Positions 25,060 through 39,588 of a stretch of 64,000 nt of DNA are shown here, one piece after another. The stretch comes from Bacillota bacterium. GTDB lineage: Bacteria; Bacillota; Negativicutes; Sporomusales; Sporomusaceae. The DNA is taken from contig JAGGAB010000042.1 of NCBI GenBank assembly GCA_017889705.1, positions 1 to 64,000 on the forward strand, read 5' to 3'. Made by a program: the position numbers and the translations under genes. The notes under the pieces are model-generated. The model ran no database searches. It was not told where the DNA came from and was given only the letters and a program-made list of their open reading frames with translations. Position 1 is the first letter of the stretch; the number at the start of each line of letters is the position of its first letter.

Positions 25060-26061
25060 CTAAAAACCGAAGATATTTTTTATGGCAGTCCCGGTATAAT
25101 AATACGTTAAAATCTGCCTGAAATCGCGACCTTCTTTAGCTTGCCCATTTGCACCATACTGGCACAGACCAACCCCGTGGCCATACCCAGTTGTTTTAAA
25201 TACTAACTTATCATCAATGGCTTCAACAATAAATTTGGTTGACCGCAGTTCCAGTTTTTCGCGCACTTCCAGTCCAGATAATTGTTTTGTTCCTACCCGC
25301 ACCATATTGACGCGTCCCGAATCAGTATAGTCAATAATGTTTACAACACCTGCACTTTTACCGCTTTGTGCGGCGGCCATTATAACGGCATCATTCCCCA
25401 GGCGTGCTTCAAGTTCGGCAAGTGTTATTTCTTTTCTGTCCTGATATCTTGGCGAGACCTTATCCCAGCTGCAGACCACACTTTGCAGATAAGGATACTC
25501 AAATCCCCATACCTCTTTCGCGCTGGCAGTACGCTCTCCGCTGGTTGAATGAAATACTGCGTTGATAGGTTCGCCGTTATAGGTAAGAATCAAGCCTTGC
25601 GTCAAATCTACAGCCTGTGAAACCTTTCGCCAATACTTGCCGTAATTTGCTCCCCATTTTTCCCGTAGTTTGGTTTCACTGTACCAAGCCTGACTTTCCT
25701 TATAGTCGGTTGTGATATCAGCACCCGGGTATTCCAGCGACCCAGCCCCGCCAAATAGTGCCATATGTTTTGCCGCATAGGTGCGCGCAGCTACCGCTTG
25801 GGCTTTAAGGGCCTCAATTTCGAACTCTGCAGGCATTTCACCTGCCACTACTCCTTTAACATAATCCTCAAGATTCATTGCGACAATTTGTTTGATGTCA
25901 CCCATATATACTTTAATCATGACATCCTCCTGCCGTGACACAGGCGGCAAGGTAGTTGCCGTCTGTTTGTTCATTTCATAAGTACTCAGCACCACAATTG
26001 CCGGAATGGCAATCACAGCGACAATCACCAATAGTATGCTGCCAATAGCTATATACCTCAC
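25060..26061 (-). CDS. spoIID: SpoIID, sporulation lytic transglycosylase
   Basis: SpoIID cleaves glycan strands during forespore engulfment with SpoIIQ-SpoIIIA partners. The 333 residues have an N-terminal membrane helix (about 3-27), the catalytic-Glu motif VKGVVAGEMPAEFEIEALKA then QAVAARTYA, and the family blocks FHSTSGERTASAKEVWG, YLQSVVCSWD and GYGHGVGLCQYGANGQAKEG. GTG start with AGAAGGTG upstream. It lies between murA and spoIIQ, as in Bacillus subtilis. Confidence 0.97.
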   Translation of the reverse strand: MRYIAIGSILLVIVAVIAIPAIVVLSTYEMNKQTATTLPPVSRQEDVMIKVYMGDIKQIVAMNLEDYVKGVVAGEMPAEFEIEALKAQAVAARTYAAKHMALFGGAGSLEYPGADITTDYKESQAWYSETKLREKWGANYGKYWRKVSQAVDLTQGLILTYNGEPINAVFHSTSGERTASAKEVWGFEYPYLQSVVCSWDKVSPRYQDRKEITLAELEARLGNDAVIMAAAQSGKSAGVVNIIDYTDSGRVNMVRVGTKQLSGLEVREKLELRSTKFIVEAIDDKLVFKTTGYGHGVGLCQYGANGQAKEGRDFRQILTYYYTGTAIKNIFGF

Positions 26062-26167
26062 CCACTCACCTTCTTCACCTCAGGCCTATTTCTTAGCTTT
26101 TTACCGTCTTATATTCATACTATGCAAACACGTCAAGCGGTATTATGCTTTCTGTTAGAAAAAAACA

Positions 26168-26236
26168 AGATTGCTTCCTTTTGTTCACAATGACCCACAT
26201 TTTTCTGCCGGTCATTGCGAGCATAGGAAACAATCT
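26168..26236. repeat. REP/MITE-like hairpin element between murA and spoIID
   Basis: AGATTGCTTCCTTTTG..CACAATGACC (26168-26195) and AGATTGTTTCCTATGCTCGC..ATGACC read from the other strand (26236-26210) form a nearly perfect 27-bp inverted repeat around a short loop. The AGATTGCTTC..CGCAATGACC pattern is a type of dispersed palindromic repeat known from many bacterial genomes. It may also end murA transcripts. One copy in this window. Confidence 0.7.
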
Positions 26237-26267
26237 CGCTTCGCATTATAGTATTAGTTCAGTACGG

Positions 26268-27524
26268 CTAACAATCTACCCGTTCAATGTTAGCGCCGAT
26301 ATTGCAGAATTTTTCCACCAGTTTATCATAACCGCGGTCAATATGATGGATGTAACCGATCTCGGTTTGGCCTTCAGAAACCAAACCGGCTAAAACAAGG
26401 GCAGCACCGGCACGCAAATCAGTAGCTTTCACCGGACAGCCGGTCAAGGTTTTGACACCTTCAACCACAGCGCTGCGGCCATCAATTTTAATTGACGCCC
26501 CCATCCGTTTAAGCTCATCCACATGCATAAACCGGTTTTCAAAGACGGTCTCAGTTACAATACTTGTCCCCTGAGCCACTGTCATGAGCGCCATAAACTG
26601 AGCCTGCATGTCTGTCGGAAATCCGGGATAAGGCAATGTCTTGATATCAACAGCCCTAATATTGCCGTCACTACGGACTCTAACACCATTTACATCTTCT
26701 TCAATAGTAACGCCTGCTTCTTTCAGTTTGGCAATAAGTGGTTTTAAGTGTTCTGTCAGTGCATTCTCCACATATACATCGCCACCGGTAATCGCGGCCG
26801 CTATCATATAGGTTCCGGCTTCTATCCGGTCAGGAATCACCGAGTGACAAGCGCCCTTTAGTTCACTGACGCCCTCAATTCTAATCTTCTTAGTGCCGGC
26901 ACCGCGGATATTTGCCCCCATATGGTTAAGCATATTAGCCAAATCCACAATCTCAGGCTCTTCTGCCGGATTTTCAATAATGGTCTGTCCTTTAGCCATG
27001 CTGGCTGCCATCATTATATTCTCGGTTGCCCCAACGCTGGGGAAATCCAAATAAATTCTGGCACCGGTTAGGCCTTGAGGTGCTTTGGCTTCAATAAACC
27101 CATGACCCATAATAATCTCTGCCCCTAAAGCCTCAAAACCTTTTAAGTGCAGATCAATAGGTCTGGTGCCAATTGCGCAGCCACCAGGCAATGAAATCTT
27201 GGCAGAACCTTCCCGCGCGAGTAGCGGGCCCATCACCAGGAATGAAGCTCGCATTTTACGCACAAGTTCATAAGGTGCTTCACAAGTTGCTATTTTTGAG
27301 CTGTCAACATACAATGTACCCGGCTCAATTTTAACCGCCGCGCCTAAGTGTGCTAACACCTCGGCAATTGTGCGGACATCTTCCAAATCAGGTATTTCTT
27401 CCAGGGTGCTGGGACTTGTCCCTAGTAATGTTGCCGCAATTACAGGTAATACAGCATTTTTGGCTCCACTGACTTTTACAGTGCCAGTAAGCCGATTGCC
27501 CCCCCGAACAATTAATTTTTCCAC
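26268..27524 (-). CDS. murA: MurA, UDP-GlcNAc enolpyruvyl transferase
   Basis: First committed step of peptidoglycan synthesis: transfer of enolpyruvate from PEP to UDP-N-acetylglucosamine. The 418 residues carry [20 protein letters not shown] at the start, the loop with the catalytic, fosfomycin-sensitive Cys ([20 protein letters not shown]), [17 protein letters not shown] and the end-domain [13 protein letters not shown] choose the GTG at 27524 because GGAGG lies seven bases before it; the frame extends to 27542. Position after the atp operon matches Bacillus murAA. Confidence 0.97.
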   Translation of the reverse strand: MEKLIVRGGNRLTGTVKVSGAKNAVLPVIAATLLGTSPSTLEEIPDLEDVRTIAEVLAHLGAAVKIEPGTLYVDSSKIATCEAPYELVRKMRASFLVMGPLLAREGSAKISLPGGCAIGTRPIDLHLKGFEALGAEIIMGHGFIEAKAPQGLTGARIYLDFPSVGATENIMMAASMAKGQTIIENPAEEPEIVDLANMLNHMGANIRGAGTKKIRIEGVSELKGACHSVIPDRIEAGTYMIAAAITGGDVYVENALTEHLKPLIAKLKEAGVTIEEDVNGVRVRSDGNIRAVDIKTLPYPGFPTDMQAQFMALMTVAQGTSIVTETVFENRFMHVDELKRMGASIKIDGRSAVVEGVKTLTGCPVKATDLRAGAALVLAGLVSEGQTEIGYIHHIDRGYDKLVEKFCNIGANIERVDC

Positions 27525-27729
27525 AAACTTTCCTCCCACCACAGCGGTAAGTGCAATGCATAAATTCCCTACAATAGTTTATCATTACCGTGGTAGCTGC
27601 GCAAGGGTTTTGAGTCCTATAATTATTCAAAAAAATTTCTATATCTACATTTTTGCCAGTATTTAGGCAGGTTATTCCATGTAAATTATGGTGAGGTAAA
27701 GGAAAGTTACACTTTCTGTTGGCGAAAAC

Positions 27730-27764
27730 AAAAAGATTGCGGTACTAAAGACCGCAATCTTTTT
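27730..27764 (-). terminator. Rho-independent terminator of the ATP synthase operon
   Basis: A 14-bp perfect stem AAAAAGATTGCGGT / ACCGCAATCTTTTT with a 7-base loop, followed on the minus strand by TTTTTGTTTT. It lies just beyond the atpC stop. Confidence 0.92.
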
Positions 27765-27771
27765 TGTAACA

Positions 27772-28182
27772 TTATTTTTTGTCTGCCACTCTTAAACGCA
27801 CCATAGCCCGTTTAAGTGCCACTTCAGCCCGCCGGACATCAATATCTGACGAACCGCCTGCTTCTTTCAAACGGCGTTCGGCACGTTCTCTAGCAGATTC
27901 GGCCCGTTTAATATCAATTTCTTCCGGCAATTCAGCACAACCTGCCAGCACGGTTATCTTTTGCGGACGGACTTCAATAAAGCCGCTGCATACCGAAAAC
28001 AGTTGCTCGCCTTCGTCGGTCTGAATTCTCAGCGGCCAAATCTCAAGGCCGGCAATTAAGGGAGCATGACCGGGAAGAATACCAAGGTCACCGTCAGTGG
28101 CCCTGGCAATTACCATATTCACGTCTTCGGAATAGACCATCCGATCAGGAGTAACAATATCCAGCCGAATTTTATTGGCCAT
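27772..28182 (-). CDS. atpC: ATP synthase epsilon subunit
   Basis: Central-stalk subunit of F1, coupling rotation and inhibiting ATP hydrolysis. 136 residues: N-terminal beta domain (DIVTPDRMVYSEDVNMVIAR, GDLGILPGHAPLIAGLEIW, VCSGFIEVRPQKITVLAGCA) and C-terminal helical hairpin (SARERAERRLKEAG, VRRAEVALKRAMVRLRVA). GGGGGAG precedes the ATG. Last gene of the operon, 3 bp after atpD, followed by a terminator. Confidence 0.97.
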   Translation of the reverse strand: MANKIRLDIVTPDRMVYSEDVNMVIARATDGDLGILPGHAPLIAGLEIWPLRIQTDEGEQLFSVCSGFIEVRPQKITVLAGCAELPEEIDIKRAESARERAERRLKEAGGSSDIDVRRAEVALKRAMVRLRVADKK

Positions 28183-28185
28183 GTA

Positions 28186-30479
<2,294 letters not shown>

Positions 30480-30485
30480 GTATTA

Positions 30486-32606
<2,121 letters not shown>

Positions 32607-32613
<7 letters not shown>

Positions 32614-33083
32614 GGCAAGCCACCAATTTTCTTACCATCGAGATTACTAATAAAATCATCGACAATCTTGGCATTGGCCTGCTCGTCCATGTTTTGGACA
32701 ATAATCTTCGATGCAGCCGCAACGGCTAAGGTTACTACCTCGCCTTTGAGTTCAGCAATGGCAAGGTCGCGCTCGCGGGCAATTTCTTCTTGTGTGGCTT
32801 TTAACAGCCGGGCACTTTCTTCACGAGCTTCTTTGAGAATTTCTTCTTTGGTTTGTTCAGCCAGCTTGGCGGCCTTTTCAACAATAGCCTGCGCCTGAGT
32901 ACGGGCGTCAGCCAGTTGAGCAAGATATTCCTGCTTGAGTTTCTCAGCAGCTTGCTTTTCCTGTTCAGCCGAGTTCAGACTGTCAGCAATTTTGGCCTGC
33001 CGGTCAGCCAGCGCCTGCATTAGCGGTTTATATGCCACTTTTGTTAAAATAGCAACAAGTATAAGAAAATTTATAATTTGCAA
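32607..33083 (-). CDS. atpF: ATP synthase b subunit
   Basis: Peripheral-stalk dimer anchoring F1 to Fo. The membrane segment (QIINFLILVAILTKVAYKPL) is at the very N-terminus, followed by a long charged helix (to about 140). The only in-frame start near the ribosome site is the TTG at 33083, twelve bases after GGAGG, with a perfect GAGGGCCCTC palindrome in between. Family members usually have a few residues more; upstream codons read ALNW, which fit the family, but begin at no normal start codon. So the start is uncertain. Confidence 0.93.
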
Positions 33084-33173
33084 CCAATTGAGGGCCCTCC
33101 TCTTTCCGGCGTATAAGGGGAGCGCTGACAGAAAAATATGCGGTATCCTGCCAGTCGCCCGCTAACGCGTATA

Positions 33174-34166
<993 letters not shown>

Positions 34167-34181
34167 TCATTCTCACTCCCT

Positions 34182-34613
34182 TCATAAGTTTATTTTTGAC
34201 TTTCCTACATTTGTTACCAGTCCTGAGACCACAATACACACGGCTTGTAACATTAGTACTATATGAAGTGAGAATAAACCCACTACCGCCGCCCAAAAGT
34301 TAATGCCGGGAATCTTGACTGATAAAACAAGTATGGAAATCATAAATCCATACCGAAATAACCAGCCTGTCCGCATTGAGGCAATGGCTTTGCCCTGTGG
34401 AAGTTCTGCGCTTTTTTTTACTTTGTGACACATGTACAGAAAATAAAACAGGCTGCTTGTCCAGCCTATTAAAAAGCCGGGCATTATGTATACTTTTCTG
34501 AATAATGAAGCGCCAAGGATTATTACTAACCCCCAGAGCAGCATGTGCAGAAGAAATTGCCGTATTAGGCCGTTATAGGTATCACTAAACTGCATTTTTA
34601 GCAAAAAAACCAT
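34182..34613 (-). CDS. atpI: ATP synthase subunit I (AtpI)
   Basis: 143-residue membrane protein with four hydrophobic segments (about 22-40, 47-66, 88-106, 112-135), the size and topology of AtpI, the assembly factor for the c ring. Position between atpZ and atpB supports this. The start is ambiguous: ATG 34613 abuts AAAGG, while the TTG three codons on is better spaced. Confidence 0.85.
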   Translation of the reverse strand: MVFLLKMQFSDTYNGLIRQFLLHMLLWGLVIILGASLFRKVYIMPGFLIGWTSSLFYFLYMCHKVKKSAELPQGKAIASMRTGWLFRYGFMISILVLSVKIPGINFWAAVVGLFSLHIVLMLQAVCIVVSGLVTNVGKSKINL

Positions 34614-34616
34614 CCT

Positions 34617-34826
34617 TTATAACTTGATAATTTTTTTGTAAGTAGACCACAATCCAGCTAGCATACCTACCACAATCCCTGATACAGTACACCATGGAGA
34701 ACTGGCAAAGAAGTTATCAAGCCACCGGCCGCCAAACAAGCCTACCGCGATCGTAGCCACCATTGTCAGGCCAATATTGCCGGCCACACCAAGTGCAGCC
34801 CAAGTATTTCCGGGTTTTTCCGGCAT
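34617..34826 (-). CDS. atpZ: AtpZ/AtpI-family small membrane protein
   Basis: 69 residues with two membrane helices (GNIGLTMVATIAVGLFGGRW and VSGIVVGMLAGLWSTYKKI), the AtpZ pattern (GGRWLDNFF). AtpZ, often with AtpI, helps ATP synthase assembly or Mg/Ca uptake linked to it. GAGGTGAGG precedes the ATG. First gene of the atp operon, 3 bp before atpI. Confidence 0.88.
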   Translation of the reverse strand: MPEKPGNTWAALGVAGNIGLTMVATIAVGLFGGRWLDNFFASSPWCTVSGIVVGMLAGLWSTYKKIIKL

Positions 34827-34860
34827 AGCCTCACCTCATATAGCTCCGCCTATGCTGCTT

Positions 34861-34866
34861 ATTATA
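34861..34866 (-). promoter_or_regulatory. Candidate -10 box of the atp operon
   Basis: TATAAT on the minus strand 35 bp upstream of the atpZ ATG, in a very AT-rich 190-bp gap after wecB. No good -35 stands 16-18 bp upstream, so this is only a weak candidate. Confidence 0.25.
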
Positions 34867-35019
34867 ACCAACATAGTAAAAAGCTATTATTATATGGCAA
34901 ATCCTTGCAAAAGGCCGATATTCGGGATATATATTCTATACTGTATCGCAAAACTCCTGCTATTATGTTACAGAAAACAAGAAAAATTTAACCAATTTGC
35001 ATTATTTGAAACAAATTTG

Positions 35020-36180
35020 TCACTTACTGCTAGCTTCAAATTCGTTTGGCATACTTGAAATTAGCTGGTGTTTATATAATATAGCGTTGACAATACGGCT
35101 GGATGCCTTACCGTCTCCATAAGGATTTACCGCACTTGCCATACGATGATATTCCTGTCCGTTAATAATAAGTTCCCGTGTCTCACGATATACCCGGTCT
35201 TTATCGGTGCCGATAAGTTTAACTGTACCGGCAGTTACTGCCTCTGGTCGCTCGGTCGTATCCCTAAGAACCAGAACAGGTTTGCCAAGAGCCGGCGCTT
35301 CTTCCTGAATGCCGCCGGAATCGGTGAGTATCAAATAAGCTCTGGCCATAAGATTGGCAAACGGTTGATAATCAAGCGGGTCAATTAGATGCACGCGGTC
35401 AAGTCCGCCCAGCTCCTCCTGCACCACCTGACGCACCAAGGGGTTTTTATGAACCGGAAAAACAATCTCAACATCAGCATGCTGATTAACAATGTCTTTT
35501 AATGCCTGATACACATGGCGCATCGGTTCACCCAAATTTTCGCGGCGATGGGTGGTAACCAAAATAACTTTACGGCTATAGTCAATGCTTTGCAGCAGCG
35601 GATCGGTAAATTTATAATTAGCATCTACAGTAGTCTTTAATGCATCAATTACGGTATTACCGGTTACAATTACCGTTTTGGGGTCAATATTCTCCTGCAG
35701 CAGGTTGTTCCTGGCAGTGGTTGTCGGCGCAAAGTGTATGTCTGTCAAGGAGCCTGTCAGCTTACGGTTCATTTCCTCCGGATAAGGCGAATATTTATCA
35801 CCGGTACGCAAGCCAGCTTCAACATGTCCAATGACAGTCTGGTGATAAAAAGCTGCCAGAGCACCCGCAAAAGTTGTTGTCGTATCGCCGTGAACCAGAA
35901 CAATATCAGGCTTTTCTTCGCTTAACACCTTGTTCAGTCCTTGCATGGCCCTGCAGGTAATATCAAACAGGGTTTGGCCCTGACTCATGATGTCAAGATC
36001 ATAATCCGGCGTAATCTTAAATAAGCCCAATACCTGATCCAGCATTTCCCGATGCTGGGCAGTTACCGCAACGACCGGGGTTATGTATTCAGGATATTTT
36101 GCTAATTCAAGGACAACAGGTGCCATTTTTATGGCTTCCGGCCTAGTACCAAAGACAGTCATAACTTTAATGCGTGACAT
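35020..36180 (-). CDS. wecB: UDP-N-acetylglucosamine 2-epimerase (non-hydrolysing)
   Basis: Interconverts UDP-GlcNAc and UDP-ManNAc for surface polysaccharide synthesis. 386 residues with VFGTRPEAIKMAPVVLEL at the start, VLVHGDTTTTFAGALAAFYH, VGHVEAGLRTGDKYSPYPEE-type motif (here IGHVEAGLRTGDKYSPYPEE), VTTHRRENLGEPM, and the UDP site LTDSGGIQEEAPALGKPVLV. GGAAGGAG precedes the ATG. It follows a tagO/wecA-type gene, so the two probably act in one lipid-linked polymer pathway. Confidence 0.96.
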   Translation of the reverse strand: MSRIKVMTVFGTRPEAIKMAPVVLELAKYPEYITPVVAVTAQHREMLDQVLGLFKITPDYDLDIMSQGQTLFDITCRAMQGLNKVLSEEKPDIVLVHGDTTTTFAGALAAFYHQTVIGHVEAGLRTGDKYSPYPEEMNRKLTGSLTDIHFAPTTTARNNLLQENIDPKTVIVTGNTVIDALKTTVDANYKFTDPLLQSIDYSRKVILVTTHRRENLGEPMRHVYQALKDIVNQHADVEIVFPVHKNPLVRQVVQEELGGLDRVHLIDPLDYQPFANLMARAYLILTDSGGIQEEAPALGKPVLVLRDTTERPEAVTAGTVKLIGTDKDRVYRETRELIINGQEYHRMASAVNPYGDGKASSRIVNAILYKHQLISSMPNEFEASSK

Positions 36181-36243
36181 AGTAAGAATGCTCCTTCCAT
36201 TGGCAACAAGTGGATTTTTTCACTTTTCTTCTAATAAATTCAA

Positions 36244-36262
36244 GGCGGGCAAATTGCCCGCC
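36244..36262 (-). terminator. Hairpin between the tagO-like gene and wecB
   Basis: GGCGGGCA-AAT-TGCCCGCC, an 8-bp GC-rich stem, followed on the minus strand by TTGAATTTATTAG. It may reduce read-through from the tagO-like gene into wecB. Confidence 0.6.
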
Positions 36263-36293
36263 TATTCGTCCAAAATCTATTCCGTTAACGGTA

Positions 36294-37343
36294 TTAATGG
36301 CTTTTCACCGAGGAACTCTGTTTGAGCGCCCCGTCATTATTACTCAGCACACCAATTTTTTTAGCTCCAAGGCAGGCAACAACAATAATTGCCAGGATAA
36401 TTATGAAAGCATATGCTTTGCTTACTTCAGTAAGAGCAATAGCACTTACACCCAAGAAACCGCTAATTACATACATCAAGAGTACTGCCTGCTTCTGGGT
36501 TAAGCCCATCGCCAAAAGCCGATGATGCAAATGCCCTTTATCAGGTTTAAAAATCGGCCGTCCATTCATATAACGGCGAATAATCGCAAAAGCCGTATCC
36601 ATGATCGGCAAGCCTAAGGCCACAATCGGAACAACCAGCGCAATGGTTGCGGCGCTCTTTACAGCACCCAATATGGAAACAGCCGCAAGCATATATCCTA
36701 AAAACATGCTGCCGGTATCACCCATAAAGATTTTGGCCGGATTAAAGTTGTGCTGCAAAAAGCCAAGGGCACTGCCCGCCAATGCAGCCGTCAAAATCGC
36801 CACTGTCCAAAAGTTTTGCTCAAGCGCCACTAACAAAATAGTGAGCGAAGCAATTGTCGAAACTCCGGCCGCCAGCCCGTCAAGGCCGTCAATCAGGTTA
36901 ACGGTATTGGTAAGGCCAACCACCCACATAAGCGTAAGCGGGATTGACAGGTAATTGACATAGATCATATCACCAAACGGATTGGTCAACCATTCAATCC
37001 TGATATCAAACATAACTAATATTGCAGCCGCTACAATCTGACCCAGCAGCTTAACTTTCGCTGACAACTGCATCAAATCATCAATAACACCAACGGCCAA
37101 AATAACAGTGCCGCCTAATAACAGGCCTAAAATTTCATGACTAATATGCATACTGGACAATACAGCCAGTACAAAACCAAAATATATCGCCAACCCACCC
37201 ATACGGGGAATTGGAGTAGTATGCACTTTACGGGCGTCCGGGGCATCCAAAGCGCCTGCCTTAATGGCCAATTCTTTAACTTTAGGAGTAATAAAATAGG
37301 CCGCTGCCAGTGCAACAGAAAAAGCCACTAAATATGTTTGCAT
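36294..37343 (-). CDS. tagO: Undecaprenyl-phosphate N-acetylglucosaminyl-1-phosphate transferase (TagO/WecA family)
   Basis: Starts lipid-linked glycopolymer synthesis by moving GlcNAc-1-P to undecaprenyl phosphate. 349 residues with about ten membrane segments; motifs RKVHTTPIPRMGGLAIY, the Mg site TNTVNLIDGLDGLAAGVS, FNPAKIFMGDTGSMFLGYML and the loop PDKGHLHHRLLAMGLTQKQA (HLHHRL is diagnostic for WecA/TagO against MraY). ATG at 37343 with AGGTG seven bases upstream; a longer frame to 37403 is unlikely. Confidence 0.94.
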   Translation of the reverse strand: MQTYLVAFSVALAAAYFITPKVKELAIKAGALDAPDARKVHTTPIPRMGGLAIYFGFVLAVLSSMHISHEILGLLLGGTVILAVGVIDDLMQLSAKVKLLGQIVAAAILVMFDIRIEWLTNPFGDMIYVNYLSIPLTLMWVVGLTNTVNLIDGLDGLAAGVSTIASLTILLVALEQNFWTVAILTAALAGSALGFLQHNFNPAKIFMGDTGSMFLGYMLAAVSILGAVKSAATIALVVPIVALGLPIMDTAFAIIRRYMNGRPIFKPDKGHLHHRLLAMGLTQKQAVLLMYVISGFLGVSAIALTEVSKAYAFIIILAIIVVACLGAKKIGVLSNNDGALKQSSSVKSH

Positions 37344-37592
37344 ATAATAACACCTCATTTCTACGCAACACTCATTGTACCTTATCCACCTGAAACTTGT
37401 CAATCTGTGATAAGGTATTTAGGACGTACGAACCATCGCCTTCCGGTGAATGGCTGACATTCGTCCTGACAAGGGCGGCAAGTAGCTGTTATAGTATTTT
37501 CATTATCAATAACTATATGCACTAAATTAGTTGCAATATACCAAGCTTAGCCGCTATCGCCTGTTACCAGACCTGATGTTCCTCAGGCGGCA

Positions 37593-38267
37593 TTACCGGC
37601 AATAACCTTTACGGCGCAACTTGCTCACATGCCCGGCAACAAGCTCCGGAATATTTACCGCATGCCGTTCCGCCAAAATATACATCATGGTAAAACAGCA
37701 TTGCGCCACATCCAGTAGTTCTAACGCGGCGCCTTTATTAACCTCATTACTGTCAAGACGGTTTTTTTCCCCGGAAGCACCGGCATGTTTTCCCAAAAAC
37801 TGAGTAAGCTCACCAAGCTCTTCCTGAATCTTACACACAGTAGTCAAGAGTGTTACATTGGCAATCTCCAGGTGCGGCAGGCTAATGCATTTATAGTTAC
37901 CGCCCTGCGGATTTTCAACTGTGGCTATGCGGTAACTTTGCCTGTCATCGTAAGAATAGCCTTTATCTGACAGCTTGCCAAGGTGCTCACCAATCAAGCT
38001 GTCGGCAGCAATACCAAAGGAATCTTCCATAACAAAAATCATAGTTACACAGGTTTGCGCCACATCCAAAAGCTCTTCCTTGACATCGGCAAGGAAGACA
38101 AGTGCCTGCGGCTGTTTCGTGAGTTCCTCCGGACTTAAGTTTTCCCATAACATAAAATTCAGTACAGCCCGAGCCAGTTCCCCAGCCTCTTCCATGGCTT
38201 TTAGCAAGGTTGAATCCAAAGTCGGAGTAAGATTATTAAGTTTCGGTAAGTAAATAGCTTCTAACAT
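37593..38267 (-). CDS. Tandem MazG-like nucleotide pyrophosphohydrolase
   Basis: MazG-type enzymes hydrolyse (d)NTPs to monophosphates and house-clean the pool. This 224-residue protein has two copies of the fold. Copy 1 has AMEEAGELARAVLNF and VKEELLDVAQTCVTMIFVME; copy 2 has KIQEELGELTQFLGK and ALELLDVAQCCFTMMYILAE; each gives the Mg-binding E-x-x-E ... E-x-x-D pattern and ends with a similar GKLSDKGYSY / SKLRRKGYCR. Start at ATG 38267 after GGAGAG. Next to a dCMP deaminase and upp, which fits nucleotide metabolism. Substrate unknown. Confidence 0.85.
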   Translation of the reverse strand: MLEAIYLPKLNNLTPTLDSTLLKAMEEAGELARAVLNFMLWENLSPEELTKQPQALVFLADVKEELLDVAQTCVTMIFVMEDSFGIAADSLIGEHLGKLSDKGYSYDDRQSYRIATVENPQGGNYKCISLPHLEIANVTLLTTVCKIQEELGELTQFLGKHAGASGEKNRLDSNEVNKGAALELLDVAQCCFTMMYILAERHAVNIPELVAGHVSKLRRKGYCR

Positions 38268-38419
38268 CGAACTCTCCTGCACAATAGCAAAATTAACAAC
38301 CTATATTACTACTACGACATTTACGTCACTACTGTATTCGTCAAAATCTGGTAAATCCCTCTTCTTTGGCTTAGCAATACAGTAAATTCCCAACAAGAAT
38401 CAGCTATATATAAGCACAA

Positions 38420-38881
38420 TTATCCGAAACAGACATACTCAATACCGGCTTCGGCAATCAACTTTTCAGCCAGCTTGTCAGGATAACTATACTGATACAC
38501 AATACGCTTAATGCCAGCATTTATGATGATTTTAGTACAGGACGAACATGGCTGATGGGTAGAGTAGATGGTAGCATCCCGGATAGACACACCATACATA
38601 GCAGCCTGTACAACGGCGCTCTGTTCGGCATGAAGCCCCCGGCAAAGTTCCTGGCGCTCGCCTGATGGCACCTGTCTGTCAGCCCGAATACAGCCGACAT
38701 CACCACAATGCGGCAAGCCGCGAGGTGCGCCATTATACCCGGTAGCCAAGAGCCGCTGGTCTTTGACAATAACAGCGCCTATCTGTCGACGCAAACAAGT
38801 CGAGCGGGTAGCAACCACTTTGGTTATATCCATAAAATATTCGTCCCAGGAAGGCCGGGTACATTCTTTATTATCACTCAT
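38420..38881 (-). CDS. comEB: Deoxycytidylate deaminase (ComEB type)
   Basis: Converts dCMP to dUMP, feeding dTMP synthesis. 153 residues from the ATG at 38881, with GGAGG eight bases upstream (the frame extends 33 residues further into upp but without a ribosome site). The zinc-deaminase motifs are [19 protein letters not shown] (H-A-E) and [16 protein letters not shown] (P-C-x-x-C); [17 protein letters not shown] is typical for dCMP deaminases. It follows upp. Confidence 0.94.
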   Translation of the reverse strand: MSDNKECTRPSWDEYFMDITKVVATRSTCLRRQIGAVIVKDQRLLATGYNGAPRGLPHCGDVGCIRADRQVPSGERQELCRGLHAEQSAVVQAAMYGVSIRDATIYSTHQPCSSCTKIIINAGIKRIVYQYSYPDKLAEKLIAEAGIEYVCFG

Positions 38882-38948
38882 GCGAGTTACCTCCTTGACC
38901 AAACAGTGTCCTAACAGTTTATTCAAGGAACATGCAAAAAATAACTGT

Positions 38949-39578
<630 letters not shown>

Positions 39579-39588
39579 TCATCTCTCC

